This document shows positions 1 to 12,525 of a stretch of DNA of 64,000 nucleotides, in pieces (position 1 is the stretch's first letter; each line of letters starts with the position of its first letter). The notes beneath the pieces were generated by a model. The model saw only the letters and a list, made by a program, of their open reading frames with translations. It was not told where the DNA came from and did no database searches. Location: positions 66,241,703 to 66,305,702 of the forward strand of contig CAMGYJ010000002.1 in the NCBI GenBank assembly GCA_946122785.1. Reading direction: 5' to 3'. The translations under genes were made by a program, and so were the position numbers. Source of the stretch: Linum tenue (taxonomy: Eukaryota > Streptophyta > Magnoliopsida > Malpighiales > Linaceae).

Positions 1-2295
1 ACTTGAACTTAGCTAAGAGCGGCTAGAAACTTGTGACACTAACAGGAAGTGACAAAAAATTCTTGAGTGATGTCACACAACTGAATTCGAATTGAGTTGT
101 TAGTCAATAACTATGACCCAAGTGTGTTCACATAGATGAGTTGGATCTCTTTTTTGTTAGCTTAATCAAAGTTGGGTCTCCTCTTTTTTTTTTTTTTTTT
201 ACCCACATCAAACTTCCCTCTCTAAGCACGAGAAGCTTAGCATTGTGTGTCCAAACTACTCATACGAAACCATCTATCGAGAAGGAAAGACAAAAAAAGG
301 TTTCAAGACAATGAACTCCTTGTTTTTTACCCACATCAAACTGCCATCTTTTAAGCATGGAAAACTTGGCCTTCTACGTCAAAGGTGTCCACACAAAAAA
401 TTGTATCTCAGATAGCATGTATTAGTTTATGCTATAGTTAGGATTTTAACATGGAATCCCTTTATTATTAGTTTTGGCATCATCCATTAAGTCACAATTA
501 TTTAACTGATACACCCATACGTTTTATTGCATATATATAAATAGTTTACCGTTCACAAATAATAAGTAAATTAAATTAAAAAAATCATAATTGTATCCTT
601 ATTCAAGCATAATAGTTTACCCTCTAACACTCATTACTACCCATTTTTACCTAATCTGTTTTAACTCAAGTTCCAAAAGAATTTGTACATAAAAATGAGT
701 TCATTATCATAAACAAAATTATTTAAATTATTGATATATTTTGAGAAATTGTTTGGGGAACAATTAAACCACTTTTTATCACCCTCTAGCATAGTGGCAG
801 ATAATTAATCCTCGTCAACTAATTTTTCATTTTCTGCTATATATTGAAGCATATAATTTTCTAAAAAAAGTACATAGCTCAGCTACAATAATTATTGTAA
901 GAATAATTTTTAAATGAATAATTATTGTAAGATCATAGTGAATTCCAATATTTCAACTGAGATTTATAGTCAAGTTAGAGTTCATTGTCCTGATAGTATC
1001 AAGACTCTTTGTTCTGTTCACCTGTCTCTTTTTTATACAAAAATTATTGAGTTTCTTCTTATAAAAATATTATTATAAAATTCATCAGAATTTATTTTAT
1101 AAAAAAGTATTATAAAATTCATCAGAATTTATTTGATCAAATGATTGTCTATTCGAATATTTGTCACTCAATATTTGAGATGTGGAGTGTGGACCTTTGC
1201 AATCGTACCAAAAGTGTCCAAACCATACACAGCAAAGGAAGTTTTACACGTTCGGGACATGATCTGATGCAGCGATCTGCAGGTTTTTGTACTGTACAAC
1301 AAGAACTTAGAACTCGACCAACATTTGAACTGAACTAAAATTCTGTCTATTTTGTGTTCCTTTCCCACACTCTGTCCATTAAATAGTGGGAATGGATACT
1401 TTTGCCTTTGTATTTTGGACGAGACGCGAAGAATGTAGAGAAAGCAAACTCCTATAATTGGAAGAAAACAACAAAAGAACCTTTGAATAAACAATTAAAT
1501 CCCTCCTACACTCTCTTCCCATTGTTAGCTGAAGGGGGTTTATGTGCAAACTTTTTAATTAGGAGAATCATTACAATGTTTACTAGACAAGGCACAAGTT
1601 ACCAACCCTAACCTAATTGAATTGTTGGTGTCCCACAAAACGTTGTCCAATTATTGCAACTATAGGGAAAGTGTGCTCGTTTGAGTGAGGTCATTCGACA
1701 CAAACCAATATGGCTGAAATATATTTTGGAGTTTGTCTAGTATTCATACTATTTATTATTGAATTAAAAGATGTTGTTTTTGTACTCTTGCTTCTTTTTT
1801 AAATGCATAGGGTACGTAAGTTTGTGCTTATACTTAGTGGCAAAGCCACTACTTTATTATTGAGGAGGGTTGAAAATAAAAAGCGGCAATAACTTCTCAT
1901 GATTGAACCTAAATTTTGGATGAGGTCATGAGGGGTAGGATTTTCATCCTACCACTTTCTAATACTTACTTATGATATAAATGCACACACTAGAACCTTA
2001 AATCAAAATTGTATGCTTTAAAAAGGTTTTGTGAAGAAATCCTGATTAATATATTTGTTTGAATTCGAAATAAGACCGTCTTATCATGTTTTGAGACACA
2101 TTTTTTAGGTGCTATTAAGTGTAATGAATTGAATAATTCTCACAACGTACAAGGTTGTATTATTGTGAACTGTACACTTGATATATTTTAGTTATATGAA
2201 TACTCTTGAGCATGTTGTATGACTACATGTATTAACTTGCCGATACATCAATTGCCGTCCAAATCAATTTCGTTTGTCCATTGATTGGCACCAAT
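1..2295. other. AT-rich intergenic DNA, no supported gene
   Basis: No coding region, RNA gene or intact repeat could be supported here. The short open frames (for example around 1.14-1.6 kb on both strands) are below 110 codons, lack recognisable domains and overlap each other. A long T tract lies near 185-200. A fragment near 1,837 resembles the end of some hAT elements, but no partner end was found. Confidence 0.5.
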
Positions 2296-2605
2296 TTAAG
2301 AGAAAAGTAGTAGGGAGTTTGGTGGAAGTTCGATCCTCAAAGAGCTGAGGCCGCTCACACTTTCATTTCTATACCAACTATGTAAACAATTAGCAGAATG
2401 GATTACAAAACCATGTTACTTGACACTCACCCATTCACCACTTTAAACATTAAACAATGTTCTTAATGGCTAATATAAAACAACACAACATAACTAATGG
2501 TTCGTAACTTTGCAAAACAAAACGCTCCATGTTCTAAGCTATTTAGTTGAAATGCTTTATATGTCTAAATCCTTCCACAATTTGGATTGATAGAATTGTT
2601 AGCCT
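2296..2605 (-). repeat. 3' LTR of the copia element
   Basis: Diverged partner of the repeat at 5,272-5,601. The copia pol reading frame remnant runs into it from the high-coordinate side, as expected for the downstream LTR of a minus-strand element. Confidence 0.7.
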
Positions 2606-2639
2606 CCCGTAAGTTGTGGCAGTCACTCTGACTCCCAAT

Positions 2640-3270
2640 TTGATTAACAATTCCTTCAACCGAGCCTTGTCAAGTCTCTTCATAAACAAATATGCACCAA
2701 TTGATTCATTGTACTCACATGATGAAGCTTTATCAAACCTATCTTGATCCTTTCTCTAGTAGCATGCATATTGATTTTGATATGCTTTGTTCTTTCATGT
2801 GAAACAGGGTTCTCTGCTATATGAATAGATGATCTGTTATCACAATACACGAAGATTGGTAATGGAACCTGTAAATTCAATTATGCCAGTAATCCTTTTA
2901 CCAACTTCACACACTAATAGAGCCAAATCAATGTACTCTGCCTCTGAAGATCATCTTGGGATTGTGGTACGTTCTTCGTGTTCCATGTAAGAAACTAGCT
3001 TTCTAGAAAGGTATAGTATCTAGTTATTGATATACTAGTATATGGGCGACTTGCCTAGTCATATTCATAAAAACCAACCAATTTAATGTGTGCTCTAATG
3101 CTTAAGTATATACCTTGTACTAGAATATTCTTCAAGTATCTTAGAACTCTGTATGTTGCTTGAAAGTGATCATTTTAGGTTTCTTCTAAAATTCACAGTT
3201 GATGAACAACGAAGGTAAATTTTGGTCTAGTGATGGTGACATAGTGAAGTCTCCCAATAAATCTTCTTTA
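2640..3270 (-). pseudogene. copia RT/RNase H remnant
   Basis: Broken minus-strand reading frames resemble the end of copia pol. The clearest part is a 66-codon frame (2,680-2,880) with the RNase H signature CDNRSSIHIAENPVSHERTK, and the usual linker before it is recognisable in pieces at 2.9-3.27 kb with several stops and frameshifts. Continuation past 2,680 reads like the common copia C-terminus (a degenerate QLADIFTK-type motif). It is a dead gene fragment within the LTR-bounded element. Confidence 0.75.
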
Positions 3271-4199
3271 AGCTCATAAATACATACTATCTCCTCTCCA
3301 TACGAGTCCGTGAAGAGGCGAGGTGTTTGGGGAGTGAAAGGTAGTGAAAGATGATCTAGATGCTATAAGACTATCTGAACTCCAAACACATCCTCAAATG
3401 GAACTCCAGACCGAGAGAAATGCACTTCGACGACTTAACTCAAACACTATGCATGGTTGCCTCTCACGCGAGAACCTCATTTTTCAAAAAACAAAACAAA
3501 TTGAAGCACCCTTTGCAAATTGTTTTGGAGTCCAACATTGGGGATTCCCACACACATGTCCTAAACTCCCTAACAAACACTTTCACACAATCAAGAAGAA
3601 ATCAAAGTAAATCCACCCAGTATCAAGAAATTTCGTTGCACCCCACCATTCCCTATAATACACACCATCATCATCGCCAAAAAAATTAAAGCACACCGAA
3701 CAAGATCATGCTTGATAGTTAGGACAAATGTTTTTGGACCCCCTAAGATTTTAAAAGTTTGAGCATGAAATCCAGGTTCCAAAACACACAAAATGTAGGA
3801 CATAGTTAATTCATTCACACACATGTGCTTGGAGCCCTCAAATTTTTGAAATTCGGGCATTCATTAAGTGTCCAAAGCATTCATGGAACATTCCAAACAC
3901 TACTTCACACCACTCATTCATACACACACATACAAGCACTTTAGCACGACACATTCCTTAATGGAGGAAAGATAAGGAGAGTAGAATGAAGTTACCGGAT
4001 TATATGTGAAAAATGGCTGAGGGACGATGAGGATGATGGGATGTGAAGGAGCAAGGCAACATACAAACACCACAAGCTCCCCAAAGGCCCATGGGCAAGG
4101 AGATGTTAACACCAGTCTGCAACATATACCTTAGTGTGTTCATTTAAGGTGTAACCCAAGTGTTGAATTACTTACAGAGCTAGTATCATTGCTATAATT

Positions 4200-5060
4200 T
4201 TTCGTCAGTCTGTGTCTCACTTAACCTTCCTTGAGACACAGATCCAACAAAATTTAGATTTCCTCCTTGCACACTACTTTCCTTCTCTTTCTCCTTGTTC
4301 TTCTTCTTAAGCCTCTAACATTCCTCTAGGTAGTGATTTGTTCATTTGCAAAACATGCATAATTTCTTCCCTTGAGTTTGTTCACCGCCATCATTTCCTT
4401 TAGGTGCTTCGGTTCTTCTAAAAAAACCACTGATTATCCATTCTTGCCATTCGCATGGGCTTTGAGCTCCTGCTCATACTGCAGAAGATCATCTACAACA
4501 GTCGAAACGGTAGGAACAAGCTTTAACATGAGCATCTACTTCTTAATGACTTCATATTCTGAAGTTAGACCTCAAAGAAACTAAATCAGATCATTAGTTT
4601 CATGCTTGCGAGTAAAGGCTTCTACATCAGTGCAAGGTGCTAGGATTCCTGGTATGCAATTACAAGCTACAATTGGTTTGTATTCAATGTATTCATCCTA
4701 CAAACCCTTAATTTGAGTGTAGTACTGGGTGATGTTGAGAGAACCCTGCTTGCACCTGTGAATTTCGTTTTCCACATTAATAAATTGATTTAAATTCAAT
4801 TGTCCAAACCTTCGTTTCAGTTCATCTCATAGAACATTTGCACTATCATGACGCATAACATACGCATGATATCCTTTTTAAGAGAATTCAAGATCCAAGT
4901 GAGGGCTACTGTATTACACCATCCCACCGAAAGAAATTAGCATCACTACAGTTGTGATTGGTAAAGACCCATCCACAAAATCCCATTTGTGATTAGTTTC
5001 AACACATTCAACATACATTTACTCTACATATTGTAGTTATTGCCATCCATTAGCTCAGAG
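4200..5060 (-). pseudogene. copia gag remnant with CCHC zinc knuckle
   Basis: The minus-strand translation near 4,330-4,370 gives C-M-F-C, four positions, H, four positions, C, the spacing of a retroviral-type zinc knuckle (CX2CX4HX4C). One position inside the knuckle is a stop codon. Lysine- and glutamate-rich sequence follows. Upstream on the same strand lies a gag-like stretch without an intact frame. Position between the 5' LTR and the pol remnant fits copia gag. It cannot make a protein. Confidence 0.6.
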
Positions 5061-5271
5061 ACAATGGATAAGCTCAAAATTATTATTCGGATTCAAGTAG
5101 AGAGGGTTACCAAACTCAATAACCTCTGGATTGCTGGTCTGATTCATGCTGAAGGGACCCATTCACCTGAACTGCATGTGTGTTGGATTCGTCGACCGTG
5201 TGCTACTGCTCGACGGTGGTGTGAAGCTCCTGGACATCTTCGAGTTGTCTATATCTACCGCTTCGATACCA

Positions 5272-5601
5272 TAAGAGAAAAGAAGTATGGATTTTAGTGG
5301 AGGAGGCTATCCTCAAAGAGTTCAGGTCGTTCACGCTTTCATCCAAATACCAACAATGTAATCTGTTAGCATAATGAATTACAGAACCCTGTCAATTAGA
5401 ACTCACTCATTCGCTACTTTAAACACTAAACAGTGTTCTTAACAGCTAATACAAAACAACACAACATAACATAACTAATTAATGGTTCGAAACGTTGCAA
5501 AACGAAACGCTCCATGTGACCATGTTCTCAGATATTTAGTTGAAACCCATTTCTTCCTCCAAATCCTTCTGCAATCTGGATTAGTAGAATTGTCACAATT
5601 T
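5272..5601 (-). repeat. 5' LTR of the copia element
   Basis: This block aligns with 2,296-2,605 over about 300 bp with many substitutions and small indels. Shared segments include the tract around 5,470-5,480 (acaaaacaacacaacataac) and the segment that reads aacgctccatg. It lies directly upstream, on the minus strand, of the putative primer-binding site. Confidence 0.7.
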
Positions 5602-5744
5602 GACTCGTACATCTAGCTTGACTTAGTTATGCCCCCTACAAGGGTCGTTGTTTGAGTCCAAAACTTAAGAGAGTGAGATCGATGAGCTCTTCGTCCTCTA
5701 GTTTAATCAATCCACCATCTCATCACATGGCTTGCTTTAGACCG

Positions 5745-5746
<2 letters not shown>

Positions 5747-5810
<64 letters not shown>
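5747..5810. repeat. (GA)32 microsatellite
   Basis: Uninterrupted dinucleotide GA tract of 64 bp just outside the copia element. No gene is seen next to it. Confidence 0.95.
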
Positions 5811-5813
<3 letters not shown>

Positions 5814-6711
5814 GTGTGTTAAGCCATGTGGTTTTTGGATTACCTAAGTCGTTGGTAAGCTATATTCAATTGGTTATAAATCGACCAAAACATAGGGGCA
5901 CTCAAATTGTTGAGCTTTAATTAACCAGCTGCAGCCTGCACGTAGATCCATTCAGCGGAGTCAAAGATCCTTCTCATCCGGAAGACGACTGTATAATCAT
6001 TAATCAATTAATTAGGTTAGTTAATGTTCCCATATACATACGGTTTGAGGATCTAGCTAGTACCCTAACAAGATCTAGTTAGGTTTAGTATTTTTGGTGG
6101 TATGCGAAGGAAGACTCGACATGGAAGCTAGGTATGAGAGTTAGGTGGCCAATGTTTTCTGCAATCTCCAGAATACTGTCTGCATGCTCCTCACTAAGAC
6201 AACAAACCAAAGCCTGCATGCAGCCACCTTTGTTGACAATATCTTGATTGCGCATAATCTAGTGTGTATTTTGTTAATTATGTTTATCAATAATCCTCAG
6301 ACATATCTGAATGATTTCTAACTGAATATAATAATCATCATATATGTGAAGGGAGCCAGTTTGAAGTTCTTTTCTGTTTGGGTTTTCGGCATGTTCTTAT
6401 TGTGTTGGGGGGATAAACTACCATCTCTGGCTTGGTTTCTTCTACAAATTATCTCTCTTGATGATCCTCTCGTGTCCTTCTTCTTCTAGCTAGAAACTAT
6501 TATCTTTGCATCTGGTTTCATGCCATCATACCGCCATGATGCTTGGTTTTCTTAACACGGTGAAAACTCTCTATGTTATAAACATGTGGGTGGGTGGGTG
6601 GGTGGGGTGGTAATGTCTTGCTAATTCGAGAAGTTTATGTATGATACTTAATCATTTCTTTATACACCTCTTCAAACGAAAGCCGATTCATGAGTTTGAA
6701 GTTTGCACAGT
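5811..6711. other. Intergenic DNA
   Basis: No gene was recognised. It includes a G-rich tract listed separately and otherwise AT-rich sequence. Confidence 0.5.
6588..6610 (+). repeat. (GGGT)n tract, candidate G-quadruplex
   Basis: Four GGGT units followed by GGGG and GG. Four or more G3 runs with one-base loops meet the usual definition of a stable intramolecular G-quadruplex on the plus strand. No neighbouring gene explains it. Confidence 0.8.
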
Positions 6712-6811
6712 CAGGCCCGGCCCAGACCCTGTGCTGGTCAGACCCACAGCACAGGGCCTCAAGTTTTGGGGGCCTCATAATATATAGGCCCTAAAGCGGC
6801 AGACATCTTCA

Positions 6812-6960
6812 GCTGACGAGGCTCAAATCCTCGCACCTCTTGGGCTGGCAAGGCCCAACCCTTAAGCAGGCGGGAGCCACACACTGAAGCGGCTGACGAG
6901 GCCCACAACCTCGCACCTCTTGGGCTGGCAAGGCCCAACCCTTAACAGGCGGAGCCACAC
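6812..6960. repeat. 80-bp tandem duplication inside the hAT element
   Basis: Two copies start at 6,812 and 6,892 with gctgacgag and share the stretch ending cacctcttgggctggcaagg. The copies differ by small indels and substitutions. Confidence 0.8.
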
Positions 6961-6969
6961 AAAAACTCC

Positions 6970-7038
6970 AAGGTTAGGAATCGAACCATGGATCTCCTTT
7001 CCATGGAAAAGGAAACTCAACCACTAAGCTAGAAGTTG
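6970..7038 (-). repeat. tRNA-like pol III promoter segment (possible SINE head)
   Basis: On the minus strand, TAGCTTAGTGGTTGAG (7,016-7,031) fits an A box and GGTTCGATTCC (6,977-6,987) fits a B box. The two starts are about 44 nt apart, the spacing found in tRNAs. A full cloverleaf is not obvious, so a tRNA-derived SINE fragment is more likely than a tRNA gene. Confidence 0.5.
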
Positions 7039-8530
7039 TTTGATGATTTTAAATTAACAGGTAAAGATTTTAAGCCTTTCTTCTTCTCTTTTCCCAAAAT
7101 TTCTCACCTTCCCAAAATCATCCAACGCCTAAATATTAATTATTCGCACCCAATTCTAATTAACTCCTAATCAATGGCAATCCCTACTATCCGGGCTCAT
7201 AATGAACTTGTTTTCAAGTTCTAACCTTTTTTTTCTTTAACAGGGAACTTAATATTGATTGAAAATTTGAAATCATAAATCTTTGGTTATAATTTTTAAT
7301 CATGTATGAAATATTGCAGTCAACAAATTTGGTTAGTAAACATTTACAATCCAAAGATATGTTTATTGATGATGCTATTTTAGAAATAGATGGTCTGATT
7401 TCGTTTTTCAAAAGATATAGAGAAGATGGAAGGGGTAATACATAATTTTATTTCAATTAATACTAGGCGATTGTTACTTTTATTTTTTTTGGTGGGAGCG
7501 ATTGTTACTTTTTGAACAATAATAGATAATATTATTACTTTTGTAATCATTTTCTGTACTTATATAATTTTTATTATTATTTAATAATTTTTATTTTTAA
7601 TAAATTTGCAAGAAAATATTTTAGGGCCACATTTTAAATTATCGAACAGGGCCTCCGGATATCATGGGACGGCCCTGTGCACAGTGCTCCTCGTACCATG
7701 TGCTTTAATACAACGGTTAATATTGTTTGTCGTGAGGACTTGAACACGTGATCTTAATGATAAATCAGCTATGATATCATATCATCATAAACCATCTATT
7801 TCCAATAACTCGAATTGTTGAAAGATGTACATGTGTATTTATTTTTCAGAGTGATTATTTTTCCTTACTTGGTGAAATTTTCCATTTATGCATCTTTCCT
7901 CTAAGAAAAGAAGTTTTTTTTTTATGATGATTTAACAAGAATTAGGAATCAAAGAAAGAGAAAATAATACAAAACATACTATTTTATTCCCAACATAAGG
8001 AATTAAATGACAAATTACAAATATATAGGTGGGTAACTGTTGGGTATATGTAGGTGATAATCAATCAAAAAATTACAATAGATATTAACAAGTGGATATC
8101 TGTTGGTGATGATTCAAAGATTGAAATGGGTGGTAATGGGAGAGCATTTGGGTGTTTTGGAGGAAGGATTCTTTCGAATTATTGATGTGAACAAAGGGTT
8201 GTTCACGGTTAGGCTTGGCAATTATACCCATACCCATGGGTTTATAACTATCCAACCCATTTGGGTTGGGTCTGAAATCCAATTAAAGTGTAAATGGATA
8301 AAGTTAGATGGGTCAATACCCATACCCATTATGTTGGGTTTACTTGGGTTTTACCCATGAACTTGGGTTAAAAAATCCAAACCCAAATAATTAAAAAAAA
8401 AAAAAACGAAACTAAAAAAAAAATTAAAGACAATCGAAGACTCATCTCATCCATCTTCCTCTCGCACAGTCGACGACTCTTCCTCTCTAGTCTCTACCCA
8501 TCTTCGTCGACGACGAGCCGGCTGAGCCAC

Positions 8531-8606
8531 GACGTCGCCGCCCCGGCCACCAGCTCGACGTCGCCGCCCCGGCCACCAGCTCGACGTCGCCGCCCCGCCT
8601 CCGAAC
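8531..8606. repeat. 26-bp tandem repeat, about 2.7 copies
   Basis: The unit begins gacgtcgccgccccggccac. Two full copies and a partial third lie in the GC-rich leader of the hAT element, upstream of the transposase gene. Long alanine- and arginine-rich frames here are a by-product of this composition. Confidence 0.85.
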
Positions 8607-9587
8607 TCGGCTCCGACCACTGAATCGCATCGCTGCCCCGATTTCGTCGCCGCCCCGGCCACTGCCGCTAGCTCCGACGTCGCCGCCGCTTCGAGTTCCT
8701 CCATTCATCGTCCCCCAAACCCTTCCCAGGTAATTGACTAATTGGGTTTTGGTAATTGAGATTTAAAGTCCTCTCGTTCCTCTTATCTAGTATATCGTAG
8801 TACCTCTGTGAAAAGGGCTTCCATTCCATGGATTTACAGAGCCCCGCTATAGGATTCCGTTGACTCCCGCTATAGCCGCTCCACCGTTCGCCTTGGTGAG
8901 CTTAGCAGCAGCTGTTTTGTCCACTCTAGCTTTGTGTCAATCGGATTCTCCTTCTCGCTGTCCAAGCCTGGATCTAAGTCCCTGTCCAATCGGATTCTCC
9001 TTCTCGCTGCTCTCTCTGAGGTATGGAGGATTTTTCTGGGCTCTTGTTTAGTTCTGATATGTTCAGCTAGCTACTTTGTTTCTCTGTTTGGTGGACAACT
9101 TGTTGAATAGTGATGATTCGCGAACCGTGTTTGAGCTGGGAGAACCCATTGAACTTTCTGTTTGTGTTACTGAATTTGGTGGTTCTTCTTCCACTCTAGC
9201 TTTGTGTCAATCACATTGATGCAAACCACTCCAGGAGTTTGATTTGCGTGCTGTGTCTTGGGTGTCTTGGGGGAATTATCAGCATCTTAGGCCTTCTAGG
9301 ACACGTTCAATGGATTTTTTTTTATGGATGAAACGAATTTTAACTTCATTCATTACATGCTTGGTGCATTGAAAACACTTGGACTTGATGTGGAGCATAA
9401 CAGTGAACTGAAGCGTGCCATTGTTAAAGGCTGTGGTGGTGTTTTTCCTGTAGCATAACACTTGGTTGAATAATTGTGTATTGTTGTCTCTGTTTGAAGC
9501 ATTTTTAATCCTTATTTGGTTGAATGATTGTACTGTTGCATTAGTTTGAATGATTGTTTGTTGCTTGCTTGATTTTTCTAGGGAAAT

Positions 9588-11498
9588 ATGGATTCAGAAA
9601 CTAATGATGATAGTCTATCTATGAATCATGAGAGTAGTAATGGACAGCATAGTGTGTCTTCTAGTCGTATGGTATGGTCTTCTGGGAAGCAGTGGTCTGA
9701 AGTGTGGAAGGATTATAATCGAGTTGTAATTAGTGGGCTGAGAAAAGCTGAATGCAAATACTGTCATAAAAGGCTTGCGGCTGAATCCAACTCTGGAACT
9801 TCTCATTTGCGCAATCATTTGATTAAATGTCGAGTAAAAAATGCTGATCTAGTCAAGGTTGGTGGACTTTTGGGTAGTAAGAAAAGGAAAATTGGTACTG
9901 GAAGTTCGAGTCCTGCTGTTTTTGACCAAGAAACTAGTAGAAGGGAGCTTGCTTATATGATTGTTCTTCATGAATTTCCTCTATCTGTTGTCGATTATGT
10001 TGGGGTTAGGAGGTTTGCATATTCTCTTCAACCGTTGTTTCAAATGGTTTGTAGAAATACAATCAAGAGTGATATTTTAAAGATATTCAAAAAGGGAAAG
10101 ATGAATGTAATGCATGAGTTAGAAAAAGTCAGCAGTAGGGTGGCGATTACCACTGATATGTGGACTTCGAATAACAGGAAAAGAGGGTTCATGGTAGTAA
10201 CTGGCCACTTTATTGATGATGCTTGGGTCCTCCAGAGTAAGATTTTGAGTTTTATCCACGTTCCTTCTCCACATACCAAGGATGCTCTATGTGCTGTATT
10301 ATTGAGTTCTATGACGGAATGGAACATTGAGAGAAAAATTTCAACAGTGACGGTGGATAATTGCAGTACTAATGATGCTATGATTAGAGCTCTTTTAGGA
10401 AAATTGCAAGAAGATACGTTGTTGCTAAATGGTTCTATATTTCATATGCGATGTGCTGCTCACATTCTCAACCTAATTGTGCAAGATGGGTTGTCTGTCA
10501 TTGGGGAATGCATTGGGAGAATTCGTGATAGTGTTGTGTATTGGACTTCATCTGTTAAGAGAAGACAAAAGTTCAATGATGTGTTAAGCAGACTTACAAA
10601 TATTGATTGTTCGAGAGAGTTGGTGCTTGATTGTAAGACTCGTTGGAACTCTACTTACCTTATGCTATCAACTGCTTTGATATATAAGGATGTCTTTGAT
10701 CGTTTGATTGTCAGAGATTCAGATTATGTATGTTTTCCAAGTGAAGAGGAATGGGATATGGCATCTGAATTATGTGTGAAGCTAGAGTTGTTTCATGAAG
10801 CTACAAAGACATTTTCAGGAACTACTTACCCCACGGCTAATACATTTTTCCCTAAGGTCTGTGAGATTAAAATAGCTCTAAACGAGTGGCAGTTGAGTCC
10901 AAATGTAACTATTGCAACCATGGCTGAAGATATGTTGGATAAATTCAATAGGTATTGGGAGGTTATCCATTGAACTTTGGCTGTTGCAGCTATATTGGAT
11001 CCTAGGTTCAAGATGAAGCTATTAGAGTGGGCATTTCCCAAGATTTATGTTGGCACATCTACCTTTCATTTTAATAGGATTCGAGACTTCTGTTATGATC
11101 TTATGAGTGAGTACAAGACTACAGAACCTAGCATGGATTCTTCTTCTTCTTCATCGACACATCAACATGCAAGTTCTGGGTTTCTCGCCAGCTTTGATTC
11201 TTATGTTGGTAGATCTAATTGGAATGTTAAAGAAGAGTTTGACAAATACTTGCGAGATGGTGTGATCCCAAGAAGCGAAGAGTTCGACATTTTATCTTGG
11301 TGGAAGAACCATGGCCTACAATATCCAACCTTAAGGCTGATTGCTAAGGACATTCTAGCCATTCCAGTGTCAACAGTTGTCTCGGAATCTGCATTTAGCA
11401 CAAGTGGAAGATTATTGAACCCTCATCGTAGCCGCCTTGATGACACGACTGTGGAGGCTCTTATGTGCACCCAGAACTGGCTTAGGAATGAACTTTAG
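9588..11498 (+). pseudogene. hAT transposase (BED finger, hATC domain) with one premature stop
   Basis: The frame would give about 636 residues. Near residues 25-85 it has a BED zinc finger (C-K-Y-C near the conserved W..F/Y block, then H-L-R-N-H and C). A central RNase-H-like catalytic region follows (ITTDMWTS, then CAAHILNLIVQDGL). The C-terminal hATC dimerisation domain includes the SESAFSTSGR block, as in plant RICESLEEPER/DAYSLEEPER-type proteins. A single TGA at 10,971-10,973 interrupts the frame, which continues in phase to TAG at 11,496-11,498. An acceptor (tttttctag) just before the ATG and a donor (ctgaggtatgg) near 9,020 suggest a 5' UTR intron. Whether the TGA is read through, or only this copy is dead, cannot be seen here. 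Confidence 0.9.
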
Positions 11499-12525
11499 GG
11501 TAAGAAACAACTTGTTGATAGCTCCCTAGTCTTTGTACCCTTTCTGTTTCATTTTTGGATCTGCTAATGAGAGGATTTTATTCCCCCTGCTTTTCCCCTG
11601 CTCGGTTGCTCCCCTGTGTTTTTTCTGTGTTACAGTATCACGATGCAAATATATAATATGTTGAGGGTTTGTTATTATATGATTTCTTAAGAGTACTTAT
11701 AGGAGGGTTTGGCTTGGATAGCTCCTTTTGTTTATGAGTTTTAGAGCTTTGCATAATGCTTACTGCAGCTATGGTGACTTCTTGTGTGGTGAAAGAATTC
11801 TGAAATTATTGCTATAATCTTGCAGACTCAATCTAGCCACATTTATCGACTTAGAGTGGCATTGTTGTTTTGCTTTTTAGTCAACTCTTATATAGGCAAG
11901 GAGGCTGTTGAACCCAGTTCAATCATTGTTTTTTGCTTTATATCTGTTATATGGTTTAATTATTTTGCAGGTGTAGCCATTTTCTCTCCTGATGTTGATG
12001 GTTCGACTCAAACCATATTCTGTGAGAATGATGGCGGTGATGATGAACAAGTTATGGAATATGAGGACTGAGAAAGAATCTGGGAGTTTGTTTGATTTGA
12101 TTATGTAGTGAAGTTATGTTCAAAACTCAAAACAAAGTATCTCATTTCTGTTGTTGGGTTCCTCTGTAATACCCTTCCCTTATAAACTAGCTTTGAAAGA
12201 GTTGTAAGCACAGTGTTGGATTCAATGGTTTGAGAAATATGGAAGTGTTTCTGTGGTTCTCTGTTTCTGGTCCTTTGCTCACGTTTATAAACTAAACCAG
12301 ACCCTTCTGTTTTTCTCCATCTATTTCCACCCCCCTTCTGTTTCCTCTATGATTGAACATATCACCATGAACACAAATCCATGGCCATAATGTTGTCTTG
12401 ATACCTTCTGTGTTCATCATGATTCATGAGTTAGCAACGGTCAAATGAGTTGAATGAAGTACAGGGGCCAAACAAGAATGAAACCATCAAAAAAGGTGTT
12501 CGTTTTCTTCCTTCCTTACTTCGAG

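Larger units (their letters stand above)
2296..5601 (-). mobile_element. Decayed Ty1/copia LTR retrotransposon
   Basis: Two diverged direct repeats at about 2,296-2,605 and 5,272-5,601 bracket copia-type coding remnants, all reading on the minus strand. Next to the higher-coordinate repeat, the minus strand carries TGGTATCGAAGC (5,260-5,271), close to the initiator-Met primer-binding site TGGTATCAGAGC usual in plant copia elements. This sets the 5' LTR at the high-coordinate end. Inside are a gag zinc-knuckle remnant (about 4.2-5.05 kb) and an RT/RNase H remnant (about 2.64-3.27 kb). The middle (3.3-4.2 kb) shows no recognisable pol, so much of protease, integrase and RT is deleted or replaced. 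No target duplication was identified. The LTR divergence and many stops indicate an old insertion. Confidence 0.75.
6712..7677. mobile_element. Non-autonomous hAT element with exact TSD
   Basis: The ends begin CAGGCCCGGCCC and close GGGACGGCCCTG, imperfect inverted repeats of hAT type. They are flanked by an exact 8-bp duplication TGCACAGT at 6,704-6,711 and 7,678-7,685, the size typical of hAT insertions. Both ends also share subterminal GGGCCT/AGGCCC blocks. The interior holds an 80-bp tandem duplication, a tRNA-like segment and AT-rich sequence with no intact transposase. Short frames near 7.2-7.4 kb may be transposase debris, but this is uncertain. Confidence 0.8.

Noticed and set aside
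1837..1880. Possible hAT end (agtggcaaagccact...)
   Set aside because: It resembles some hAT termini, but no partner end or target duplication was found in the neighbourhood.
8447..8708. Two Ala/Arg-rich minus frames
   Set aside because: They arise from the 26-bp GC-rich tandem repeat in the hAT leader. There is no sign of a real protein.
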